DNA from: CAIYRG01 sp963747255
GTDB taxonomy: Bacteria; Pseudomonadota; Alphaproteobacteria; Micropepsales; Micropepsaceae
Direction of reading: 5' to 3'
Assembly (NCBI GenBank): GCA_963747255.1
Contig: CAVVEG010000019.1
Location: 1-64,000, forward strand
DNA: 64,000 bases
Part shown: one piece after another, positions 26,510-35,300 of the stretch
Numbering within the stretch: the stretch's first letter is position 1
How the letters are laid out: the number at the start of each line of letters is the position of its first letter
Position numbers and translations under genes: made by a program
The notes under the pieces: model-generated
Seen by the model: only the letters and a program-made list of their open reading frames with translations
The model's database searches: none
Told to the model about the DNA's origin: nothing

Positions 26510-27391
26510 ATGAAACACGCATGGGCGATAAAGCTGGGTATTTGCGCGTGGGCTCTAACTGGCCTGGCCATCCCCGCCTCCTCCTCGCCGATCCCGGACT
26601 TCTCCGGGATGTGGCGGCATCAGTCACTGCCGGGATTCGAACCTCTGGCCTCGGGTCCAACCTCGCTCAGAAACCTGTCGCGGGCCAATGGCGTCAGCAA
26701 TTACGACCAGCTAGTCGGCGACTATACCAATCCCATTCTGAAGCCGGCGACAGCAGCGGTCGTGAGGAAGTTCGGAGAATTGTCAAAAGCGGGCATTACC
26801 TATCCCAGCCCTGCCAACCAGTGCTGGCCCGAACCCGTGCCGTTCATTTTCAAGACTTTTGGAATGGAGATGCTGCAGGAACCCGACCAGATTACCTTCC
26901 TTTACGACGAAGGACCTGACGTACGACGCGTCCGTTTGAATCAGTCGCATCCGTCAGGGGCGAGTCCATCCTGGTACGGCGATTCCGTTGGGCATTATGA
27001 AGGCGATACCCTGGTTATCGACACAATCGCCACCAGGACAGATCGCCCCTATGCCATGGTTGACCTCTTCGGCACCCCCTTTACCAAGGCGCTGCATGTG
27101 GTGGAGCGCTACCGCTTGATTGATTACGACGCGGCACAGGATGGTTTGCGGCGGGATGCCGGAGAGAACCGGCGCATCGCCGGCGATCTTGATCCGAATT
27201 TTCGTGGAAAATTCCTCCAGGTGGTTTTCACCGTTGAAGATGAGGGCGTTTTCACCACGCCCTGGTCGGCGACAATTACCTATCGTCCCGGTAGCGAACC
27301 ATTCGCCGAGAGCATCTGCGCCGAAAACAGTCATGAATATTACAACAATGCGGATTCAAACGTGCCGAAGACGAACAAAGCCGACTTTTAG
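26510..27391 (+). CDS. Exported GHYEGDTLVVDT-family protein, copy 4 (intact)
   Basis: The 293-residue product has a signal peptide (MKHAWAIKLGICAWALTGLA). Family features are the Cys in PANQCWPEPVPF, the core SWYGDSVGHYEGDTLVIDTI, LHVVERYRLIDYD, GVFTTPWSATITY and ESICAENSHEYY, ending KADF. It carries an insertion of about 25 residues (AAQDGLRRDAGENRRIAGDL) between the ERYR and TVED segments that the other copies lack. It starts 19 bases after copy 3 with a GAGAGG site. Function unknown. Confidence 0.75.
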   Translation: MKHAWAIKLGICAWALTGLAIPASSSPIPDFSGMWRHQSLPGFEPLASGPTSLRNLSRANGVSNYDQLVGDYTNPILKPATAAVVRKFGELSKAGITYPSPANQCWPEPVPFIFKTFGMEMLQEPDQITFLYDEGPDVRRVRLNQSHPSGASPSWYGDSVGHYEGDTLVIDTIATRTDRPYAMVDLFGTPFTKALHVVERYRLIDYDAAQDGLRRDAGENRRIAGDLDPNFRGKFLQVVFTVEDEGVFTTPWSATITYRPGSEPFAESICAENSHEYYNNADSNVPKTNKADF

Positions 27392-27430
27392 GAAAGAGTA
27401 ACAAATCGGCAACGCTGGGGGTGCTACGCC

Positions 27431-28213
27431 ATAAATCGCGGATTTCGCAGAGCCGTTGGCGCAACGGCGATTGTCCTGCTGGCGGGCGTCGCATCCGCTC
27501 AGACCTTTACACCACCCGGCGAGGGCAAGAAGCTGTTTGACGGCCTCTGCCAGGATTGTCACGGCGCCAACGGAGTGGGCGACGAAGCACCGTCGCTTAA
27601 TCGTCCTCTCTCTGCCGATGACGTCGCGCTCCACAAGATCATACGCGACGGGATTCCCGAGCGTGGAATGCCACGCGTCAGGCGCATGACGGAAGAGGAG
27701 GTGGATGTGCTTGCCGCCTATGTGCGCTCGCTCGGCACAGGGCGCCCGGAGAGGGTCGCCGGGAACGCAGCGGCAGGGCGTGCCGTGTATCAGAGGCTCG
27801 ATTGCGCGGTGTGCCACGTCATCAGCGGCCAGGGAGGGACATTCGGCCCGGATCTGACAAATATCGGCCGGCGCCGCGCGCCAGCCTGGTTGCGTCAGGC
27901 GCTGCTTGATCCCGGCAAGTCACGCTCGAAAGGCGTGCAGGGCATTCTTCAGAATGGGTTCACCGAATATCTGCCGGTCAGCATTGTGGAAAACAACGGA
28001 CGGGAAGTGCGCGGCTTCCGCGTCAATGAGGACTCCTTCACGATTCAGCTCCGCAACTCCTCAGGAACGCTTTACTCCTTCCGCAAAACCGATCTGGCCA
28101 GCATCGACAAGCAGACCGGCCGCAGCATGATGCCTTCATACAGAGACAGGCTGACCGCTTCGGATACCGATAATCTCGTTGCCTATCTATACAGCCTTGG
28201 GAGCACCAAATGA
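27431..28213 (+). CDS. Exported diheme cytochrome c with a C-terminal heme-binding-type domain; start codon reads ATA
   Basis: The protein probably receives electrons from the PQQ dehydrogenase that follows it. The first heme site is CQDCH (about residue 40) and the second CAVCH (about residue 120), after which a Planctomycete-type heme-binding domain (TIGR02603-like: LLDPGKSRSKG, TDLASIDKQTGRSMMPSYR with a candidate Met ligand) runs to the end. In-frame sequence upstream of the first heme encodes a perfect signal peptide (NRGFRRAVGATAIVLLAGVA, cleavage ASA-QTF). The codon before it is ATA at 27431, nine bases after GGGGG; no ATG, GTG or TTG lies in frame there. It overlaps the next gene as ATGA. 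About 260 residues. Confidence 0.75.
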   Translation: MNRGFRRAVGATAIVLLAGVASAQTFTPPGEGKKLFDGLCQDCHGANGVGDEAPSLNRPLSADDVALHKIIRDGIPERGMPRVRRMTEEEVDVLAAYVRSLGTGRPERVAGNAAAGRAVYQRLDCAVCHVISGQGGTFGPDLTNIGRRRAPAWLRQALLDPGKSRSKGVQGILQNGFTEYLPVSIVENNGREVRGFRVNEDSFTIQLRNSSGTLYSFRKTDLASIDKQTGRSMMPSYRDRLTASDTDNLVAYLYSLGSTK

Positions 28214-29808
28214 GCCCGCGACTGTTTATCGCTGTGCTGGCGCTGCTTCTGGCGGGCGGCGCAAGTGTTTTCGCGCAGGTGCCGTATGGCCGGCTGGTAG
28301 AGGCCGCGAGCGCGCCGCAGGACTGGCTGACCTATTCGGGCAATTACAATTCCCAGCGCTACTCACCGCTAACCCAGATAAGCCGGCAGAATGTGTCGCA
28401 GTTGCGGCCCGTCTGGATGTACCAGTTGAAACGGCCAGGCGTGTTCGAAACGACGCCGATCGTGGCCGACGGCGTCATGTATATTACCGAGCCGCCGAGC
28501 ACGGTCACTGCGTTGGACGTGAGAAGCGGTCGGCCCCTGTGGCGCTGGACGCCGGCCATCCCGGACAATGTCATTGTGATCGGATCGCCACCGGTCAATC
28601 GCGGTGTGGCGATTTTGGACGACATGGTGTTTGCCGGATCCATTGCCGGTCATCTGGCGGCTCTGGATGCAAAATCAGGTGTGTTGCGTTGGGACGTCGC
28701 AGTTGATGATAACCACAAGGGCTATTACCTGACACTGGCGCCGCTGGCGCTCGACGGAAAGGTTGTGGTCGGAGTTTCCGGCGCCGAAGCCGGCATCCGC
28801 GGCTTCATCGCGGCATATGATGCGAAAACCGGAAAGCAGCTTTGGCGGACCTATACGATTCCCGGACCAGGTGAGGCGGGGCGCGAAAGCTGGGGCCGGG
28901 ACAGCGCCAATATCGGTGGTAGCTCGACCTGGCTCACCGGCTCGTACGACCCGGCGCTCGACACTCTGTACTGGGTAACCGGCAATCCGGGACCGGATTA
29001 CGACGGCGATGTCCGCCCGGGCGACAATCTCTACACATGTTCTGTTCTTGCGCTCGATCCGAAGACCGGCCGGATAAAATGGCACTTCCAGTTTACACCG
29101 CACGATGTGCATGACTGGGATTCGAACCAGATCCCGGTGTTGTTCGACGAGACAATCGGTGGCAAGCCGCGCAAGCTTCTCGCGCTCGCAAATCGAAACG
29201 CATTTTATTATGTGCTCGACCGGGAAACCGGTGAATTCGTCGCTGGCGCGCCCTATGCCAAACAGACCTGGGCGCAGGGTCTCGACGGGAAAGGCCGGCC
29301 GATCCTGAAACCCGGCAATGATCCGAGCATCGAAGGAACGGAAGTCTGGCCCAATCTGCAGGGCTCGGCGAACTGGTACAGCCCGTCCTACAGCCCGCAG
29401 ACGAAGCTTTTCTACCAGTTCACCCGCGAGATGAGTTCGATCTATTACAAGGGGCAGGCCAAATACACGGCAGGACAGCCTTACACAGCAGGGGGCGGGA
29501 CCGCCGTCGATGGTGACAACGCCTATGCTGCGATCCGCGCACTGGAAGCAACCACAGGAAAGCTTCGCTGGGAGTTCAAGCTGCTTGAGCCCGGCATGGA
29601 CGGCGTGATGTCAACGGCGGGAAGTCTGGTTTTCGGCGGGACGGAAGAGGGCAATTTCTTTGCTCTGGATGCGGAAAGCGGCAAACCGCTCTGGGACATG
29701 CAGCTTGGCGGGTCCATTCACGCCAATCCGATGTCGTTCGGAGTGGGGGGCAAGCAATATGTCGCCATTCCGGCGGGCTGGACGTTGTACGTATTCGCTC
29801 TGCCCTGA
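28210..29808 (+). CDS. PQQ-dependent alcohol-type dehydrogenase, exported
   Basis: A second quinoprotein, 532 residues, with a signal peptide (MSPRLFIAVLALLLAGGASV, cleavage near FA-QVP). It opens with the family phrase DWLTYSGNYNSQRYSPLTQI. Key residues: GVSGAEAGIRGFIAAYDAKT with the metal Glu, WVTGNPGPDYDGDVRPGDNL, and TPHDVHDWDSNQIPVLFDE with an Asp two residues after the catalytic Asp. Propeller repeats such as TTGKLRWEFKLLEPG and ESGKPLWDMQLGGS follow. No adjacent Cys pair is present. Translation is coupled to the diheme cytochrome c, its likely electron acceptor. The substrate is unknown. Confidence 0.87.
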   Translation: MSPRLFIAVLALLLAGGASVFAQVPYGRLVEAASAPQDWLTYSGNYNSQRYSPLTQISRQNVSQLRPVWMYQLKRPGVFETTPIVADGVMYITEPPSTVTALDVRSGRPLWRWTPAIPDNVIVIGSPPVNRGVAILDDMVFAGSIAGHLAALDAKSGVLRWDVAVDDNHKGYYLTLAPLALDGKVVVGVSGAEAGIRGFIAAYDAKTGKQLWRTYTIPGPGEAGRESWGRDSANIGGSSTWLTGSYDPALDTLYWVTGNPGPDYDGDVRPGDNLYTCSVLALDPKTGRIKWHFQFTPHDVHDWDSNQIPVLFDETIGGKPRKLLALANRNAFYYVLDRETGEFVAGAPYAKQTWAQGLDGKGRPILKPGNDPSIEGTEVWPNLQGSANWYSPSYSPQTKLFYQFTREMSSIYYKGQAKYTAGQPYTAGGGTAVDGDNAYAAIRALEATTGKLRWEFKLLEPGMDGVMSTAGSLVFGGTEEGNFFALDAESGKPLWDMQLGGSIHANPMSFGVGGKQYVAIPAGWTLYVFALP

Positions 29809-29811
29809 ACG

Positions 29812-30672
29812 TCAAAAATCCGGCTTGGCCGCCTGCGGTATGGGCGCGACGTCGTAGCCGAACCAGCTCGCGTTGTTTTCGGCGCAGGACTGTTCGCGTG
29901 GCGCTTCTGCGCTTCTGCGGTAGTGCTGGCGGGCATTCCAGGGCATCGCAAAAGCGCCGGGATCCTCGACATGAACGCTGACCTCGAGCGATTTGCCGCC
30001 GTCGGCAAGCCGATAGCGCTCGATTACGTGCAGCTTGTCCGTATGCGGCGTCAGATAGCTGTCCACGAATGTGCGGTCGTTCAGACCGATGGTGTCCACC
30101 ACCAGCGTGTCACCCTCGTAATGCCCGACCAACTCCCCGAACCATGAGGTTTTCGGGTGTGCCGAATGCTCCGCATTGAGATAGACGTGGCGCACCATGT
30201 GGTCTTCGTCCCACAGCATCACCACTTCCCTGGCCGTCTGAAGAAAATAAACCGGCCGCACCGGATAAAGGACCCAGCCCGGAACGCCGATGGGCCAGCA
30301 GCGCTCCTTCGGTGTCAGGGGCGCCTTCTGCGCGAGGGCACGCTGGTTCTGTTTGCGCAATGCTTCGCGTGTCCAAGGTAGCAGGATGGGGTTGCTCAAA
30401 TCGGCCACCCTGAAGGTCGGCTGTTTGCCGTCGCGTCGCGCGGCGGCGTCATCGATGAAGGGATGTTCCGGATCGTTGGTCACCGGACCAGGACCGCTTT
30501 CCGGCGGAAGATAGTCCTGGCCCGTCGGTGATTTGCCGTTGGGTAAGCCCGCGATCCAGCCAGTCAGCGCATCCGGCGCGAAGTTCGGGATGGGGCTCCC
30601 GGCAGCGGCTGGCCAGAACAGGCCGCAAACCGCCAGAGTGCACGCGAAAAACAGCAGTCGGTTATCGCTCAT
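29812..30672 (-). CDS. Exported GHYEGDTLVVDT-family protein, copy 5 (intact)
   Basis: 286 residues with a signal peptide (MSDNRLLFFACTLAVCGLFW, cleavage near AAA-GSP). Family landmarks: IPNFAPDALTGWIAGLPNG, KERCWPIGVPGWVLYPV with the first Cys, SWFGELVGHYEGDTLVVDTI plus GLNDRTFVDSYLTPHT, LHVIERYRLADGGKSLEVSV, DPGAFAMPW, and EQSCAENNASWFGYDV, ending KPDF. It starts four bases beyond the stop of copy 6, so the two form an operon. It converges on the PQQ dehydrogenase with a 3-base gap. Function unknown. Confidence 0.75.
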   Translation of the reverse strand: MSDNRLLFFACTLAVCGLFWPAAAGSPIPNFAPDALTGWIAGLPNGKSPTGQDYLPPESGPGPVTNDPEHPFIDDAAARRDGKQPTFRVADLSNPILLPWTREALRKQNQRALAQKAPLTPKERCWPIGVPGWVLYPVRPVYFLQTAREVVMLWDEDHMVRHVYLNAEHSAHPKTSWFGELVGHYEGDTLVVDTIGLNDRTFVDSYLTPHTDKLHVIERYRLADGGKSLEVSVHVEDPGAFAMPWNARQHYRRSAEAPREQSCAENNASWFGYDVAPIPQAAKPDF

Positions 30673-30675
30673 CGT

Positions 30676-31519
30676 TCAAAAATCAGGTTTGACGGCCTGG
30701 GGAAGCGGAGCAACGTCGAAGCCGAAATAGGCAAGGTTGTTTTCCGCGCAGATGGTCTCCAGCATGCCGCCCTCGTCGAAATGGCGAAACCGCTGAAATC
30801 GCGCGCCAAGGCGTAGTGAAGGCGCCCGGATCATCAACCATGACGCCGACCTGCAACGTGCGGCCACCATCGACAAGCTTCCAGCGTTCGACGACGTGAA
30901 TGCGATTGGTATGCGGCGTTCGATAATTGTCCACGAAGGTCTTGTCGTTCTGGCCAATTGTGTCCACGACGAGTTCATCGCCTTCATAATGGCCCACAAA
31001 CTCGCCATTCCACGATGGCCTGGGATTTCTGGAATGCGGCACGTTCAAAAACACGTGGCGGATTTCGGGATCGCCGCGCTGGATCAACAGCACCTCCCGG
31101 GGTGATTGAACAATATAAAGCGGCGCGGCGCGGTGGAGCACATCGAATTCCGGAACGCCACCCGGCCAGCACCGCTCCCGCGGCTGGAAAGGGACTTTGC
31201 CGGCCAACACTTCATCATTGGCCTTTTTCATCCGGGCAGCGGCCCATGGCTGCAGGATGGGATTTGTCAGATCAGCGACATGGTCGGTCGGCTGACCGGC
31301 GCCGTTGGGCACATATGGATGAGCCGGGTCGGACATTACCGGCCCGGGTCCGGTTTCCGGGGGTAAAAAATCGTCGCCGGTGGGCCGGTCGGGAAACCAG
31401 GCCGCACTGGGGTCGGGCGCGAAATCCGGCAATTTCTGCTGGCCCAAACCAGGTGGCGAAAACAGGGCCGGCGTGCAGACGACGAAGAATACCAGGGCGG
31501 CTTTTGTCATAATCTGCAT
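30676..31519 (-). CDS. Exported GHYEGDTLVVDT-family protein, copy 6, one frame change
   Basis: Starts at 31519 (ribosome site GAGGTGATGCC; signal peptide MQIMTKAALVFFVVCTPALF). It reads KLPDFAPDPSAAWFPD, RERCWPGGVPEFDVLHR, SWNGEFVGHYEGDELVVDTI, TPHTNRIHVVERWKLVDGG and DDPGAFTTPW. Near 30805 the frame changes and the ending continues as RFQRFRHFDEGGMLETICAE through to KPDF at 30676. It is closest in layout to copy 5, the next gene. The intact flanks suggest a single base error or a recent mutation. Function unknown. Confidence 0.7.
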
Positions 31520-31651
31520 GGCATCACCTCACCCGCCTGACATCACAGCACAGTTTCGGCCAAACACTTTCCACAGCGAAATGGAAGCCCCGATCAGAAT
31601 GGACCGGCGCAGTTTGCTTGGCAATCCGGGTTTCGGGATTCGAGACGCGGG

Positions 31652-32263
31652 TTACGGATCTGAATGTTTATTGGCGGCTTCGTCCGCAAACGGTTTCGGT
31701 GCACCTTTTGCGACCATTGCCCGAATACCGGCAGCAACGCCGCGCGCATCGTCCAACGCATTGTGTTTCTGCCCCGTAAAACTGACGCCCGCCGCCTCTG
31801 GAACGTCGCAGGCGTGCCTTCCCCGCAAGTCCACGCCCTGCTCGAGAAACCAGAGGATCGCGTTGGTATAGCGAAGAACCGGAAAATGCCGATCCCACCC
31901 GTATAGCCGCAGGTTTGCCGCGATCACAAGGTCGTCCCGGCCATGCGCCCACAGTTGCGCACCACCCGCAAACTCGAGGAAGGCACGATAGGCGCTGATG
32001 AAGTCAACTCCGCGCTTTGCCAATTGCCCGTTCGTGATTCCGGTCAATTCCGAAAAAAATCCGGACAGGACCGGATTGAGCCGCGGCAGGACCAGAAGCT
32101 CGAATTCATCGATTGGCTTCAGGTTGGACAAAGACAGCCTGACAGCCCCGATTTGAACGATTTCTCTGAACTCTCCCGGCCGTGTCCAACCATTCTGCAC
32201 GGAGCCTTCCCAGGCAGTGAACTCAAGATCGAAAATCACGGCTCCGGATTCTTTTCGTTTCAT
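31652..32263 (-). CDS. DEDDh 3'-5' exonuclease (DnaQ/RNase T family)
   Basis: The 203-residue protein has the exonuclease motifs: ExoI AVIFDLEFTAWEG with Asp-x-Glu, ExoII around WAHGRDDLVIAANLRL, and ExoIII HNALDDARGVAAGI with His and Asp five residues apart. Such enzymes trim single-stranded DNA or RNA; the closest pattern is the KapD or ERI-1-like subset. The start at 32263 (MKRKESGAV) is chosen because the sequence upstream is not family-like; an alternative is 32287. It is divergent from the glutamate dehydrogenase gene. Confidence 0.75.
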   Translation of the reverse strand: MKRKESGAVIFDLEFTAWEGSVQNGWTRPGEFREIVQIGAVRLSLSNLKPIDEFELLVLPRLNPVLSGFFSELTGITNGQLAKRGVDFISAYRAFLEFAGGAQLWAHGRDDLVIAANLRLYGWDRHFPVLRYTNAILWFLEQGVDLRGRHACDVPEAAGVSFTGQKHNALDDARGVAAGIRAMVAKGAPKPFADEAANKHSDP

Positions 32264-32370
32264 TTGTGTTCGGATCCGGTCTGGCACGGCAGAATAGCTT
32301 CATCTTTTAGCTGAACTTGTATGAAATGGCTCTGTCCGGCAAGAAAAACGGGCGAATGGGGTGAAAGCCA

Positions 32371-35300
32371 ATGGCGCGCAAGAATGTCGGCAATGGAGAG
32401 CAGCAGACAACCGCCGACAGCGCGCGGATCGAAACAGCGGCGGCCGCCACGCTGGTTTCCGCAACTTCGCATCTGCTGGGAACATCCGATCTGGAGCTCG
32501 CCGGATTTTTCGCGAGTTTCACGCGTTACGCCTCGCCCGAGGACTTACTGCATTACAGCGCCGCTGAATTCGGCGCACTGATCCGCTGCGTCTTCGCCAG
32601 AGTGACTCACAGGCGGGCGGGCGGAGACTCTGATTGATCTGATCGGGGCAGCGGCGGAAGCTGAATTGAAACGGGGAGAAACCGTTCTACTCGCAATCAA
32701 CGACGATGTTCCGTTCCTGTATGATTCCTGCACTGCGGAAATTCGGGCACAGGGTCATCGGGTCATCGCCGCATTTCACCCGGTCGTTCCGTCCGGGTAC
32801 GGTGAAAGCAAACAGAGCATCATCGTACTTGGCCTGGGTGGAATACTCGATGATGGTGCGGCCGCTTCGTTGCGCGATGGTTTGAACCGGGTTTTTGCCG
32901 ATGTACACGCAGCTGTCCGGGACTGGAAACTTATGCTGGCGCGGTTGGCGGAATGCCGGGTTGCGCTGATTCAAAATCCGCCGCGGATACCGCCATCCGA
33001 ACTGGATGAGAATGTCGCATTTCTCGATTGGCTGGCGGACAACCATTTCACCTTTCTTGGAAGCCGCGATTATTCCTTTTCGCAGGAGGGCGAGGGAATA
33101 CTGGTTTCAAATCCGTCCAGCGGGCTTGGCGTTCTGACGCAACCGGACAGGCGCGTGCTGCGCACGGGAAATGAAAGTGCGAAGCTTGCTCCAGCAGCGC
33201 GCGAGTTTCTCAATCGGCCGGCTCCGCTCATCATCGCAAAATCGGGCCGGCGTTCGTCGGTGCATCGGCGCGTTCCGATGGATTACATTGGAATCAAAAC
33301 CTTCGGAGCCGATGGTGGATTGACGGGAGAACGGAGGTTCGTCGGACTCTTCACATCAATTGCCTATCGCAAACTGCCCGGGGAAATCCCTTTGCTGCGG
33401 CTGAAAACCGCGCAGGTGATGGCGGGATCGGGACTGCTGCCGGCCAGCCACGATGGCAAGGCTTTGCAGCACATTCTCGATACGTTTCCACGGGACGAGC
33501 TGTTTCAGATCTCGGAAGACGAATTGCTCGCGACTGCGCTCGGGATACTGAACCTCGGAGAACGCCCGAAAGTGCGGGTATTCCTTCGTTTTGACCGCTT
33601 CGACCGCTATGTTTCGGCTCTCGTATTCATTCCGCGCGAGCGCTATAGCGGTCAGATCAGGCAGAGCATTCACGCGATACTCGCCCGGGTGTTCGATGGC
33701 CGCACGACCTCCGCCACCCCGATGCTGGACGACGAGACTCTCGCGCGGGTCCATTACATCATCGGCCGGAATCCTGGCGCGCGCCCGGATGTCGATCCCA
33801 AACAGCTGGAAGTGGAGATACGCGCCGCAATCCGGACCTGGGACGATGAATTCACCGAAGCCGTCACTGCTCAGTACGGAGACGAATGCTCCGGGATTTT
33901 GCGGCGCTATGCGGCCGCGTTCCCGGCGAGCTACCGCGATCGTTTTTCGGCGCATGAAGCGACTTCCGATATCGCCAATTTTGAGGATCTTCTGCATGAG
34001 AGGGCTGCGGCGGCAGGAGTGACAGCCAAAGTTTATACGCGCGATGGAGACTCACCCGGGACGCTGCGATTGAAACTTTTCGTCCGCGGGGGATTCATCG
34101 CCCTTTCGGAATGTCTCCCGGTTTTCGAAAATCTCGGCCTCAAGGTGATTGCCGAGGCGGCATTCGGTCTTGCACCCGATGGTGGTTCGGGCGGGACGCA
34201 AATCTCGGTTCAGGATTTTCTGATGGTGCATCCCGGAGCGGGCACAAATATCCATTCGCTGCTCGAGGATGGGTTCCACGCGGTATGGTCCGGGCGCGCG
34301 GAATCCGACGGGTTCAATAAGCTGATTCCCGCTGCGCAGCTACCTTGGCGGGACGTGATGATCCTGCGCAGTATTGCGAAATATCTGAGGCAGGCAGGAC
34401 TGACATTCAGCCAGCGCTATATGGAGTCGGCGCTGGAAAACAATCCGGCCATTGCCGCGAGGCTTGTCGAACTTTTTCGGATTTCGCATGACCCCGACCT
34501 GTTCTCCGAAACCGGCGCGCGCGCGGATCAAACCCGGACAGTTCGCGAGAAGATCGAATTGGCGTTGCGGAATGTACCTTCGGCGGACGAAGACCGCATT
34601 GTCCGCGCAATGCTCAACGTGATCGATGCCATGTTGCGGACCAATTTCTTCCAGCGCGACGCAACAGGTGATTCGCCGGCCCATATCGCATTCAAGCTGG
34701 CCAGCGGACGGGTGCCCATCCTGCCGGCGCCTAAACCGCTCTACGAGATTTTTTTCTATTCGCCCATCGTCGAGGGCGTTCATTTGAGATTCGGAAAGAT
34801 CGCGCGGGGTGGGATCCGGTGGTCCGACCGGGCGGAAGATTTTCGGTCTGAAGTTCTCGGTCTGGGAAAAGCGCAACAGGTGAAGAATGCAGTGATTGTG
34901 CCGGTTGGCGCCAAGGGGGGGTTCTATCCGAAACGCATCCCGGTGGGGGCGCCGCGCGAGGCGGTGCAAAGAGCCGGCATGGATGCTTATGGTCTGTTCA
35001 TCGGGGCGCTTCTGGATTTGACCGACAACATCTCATCAGACGGCGGGATTGCGCCACCGGCACGGGTCATTCGTTACGATGATGACGATCCCTATCTCGT
35101 CGTTGCTGCAGACAAGGGCACGGCCAGCTTTTCGGATATTGCCAATGACATCGCCATAAGCCGCGGCTTCTGGCTTGGGGACGCCTTCGCATCAGGTGGC
35201 AGCGAAGGATACGACCATAAGAAAATCGGCATCACCGCCCGCGGCGCCTGGGAGGGCATCAGACGGCATTTCCGGGAAATGGGCCGCGATATCCAGGCGG

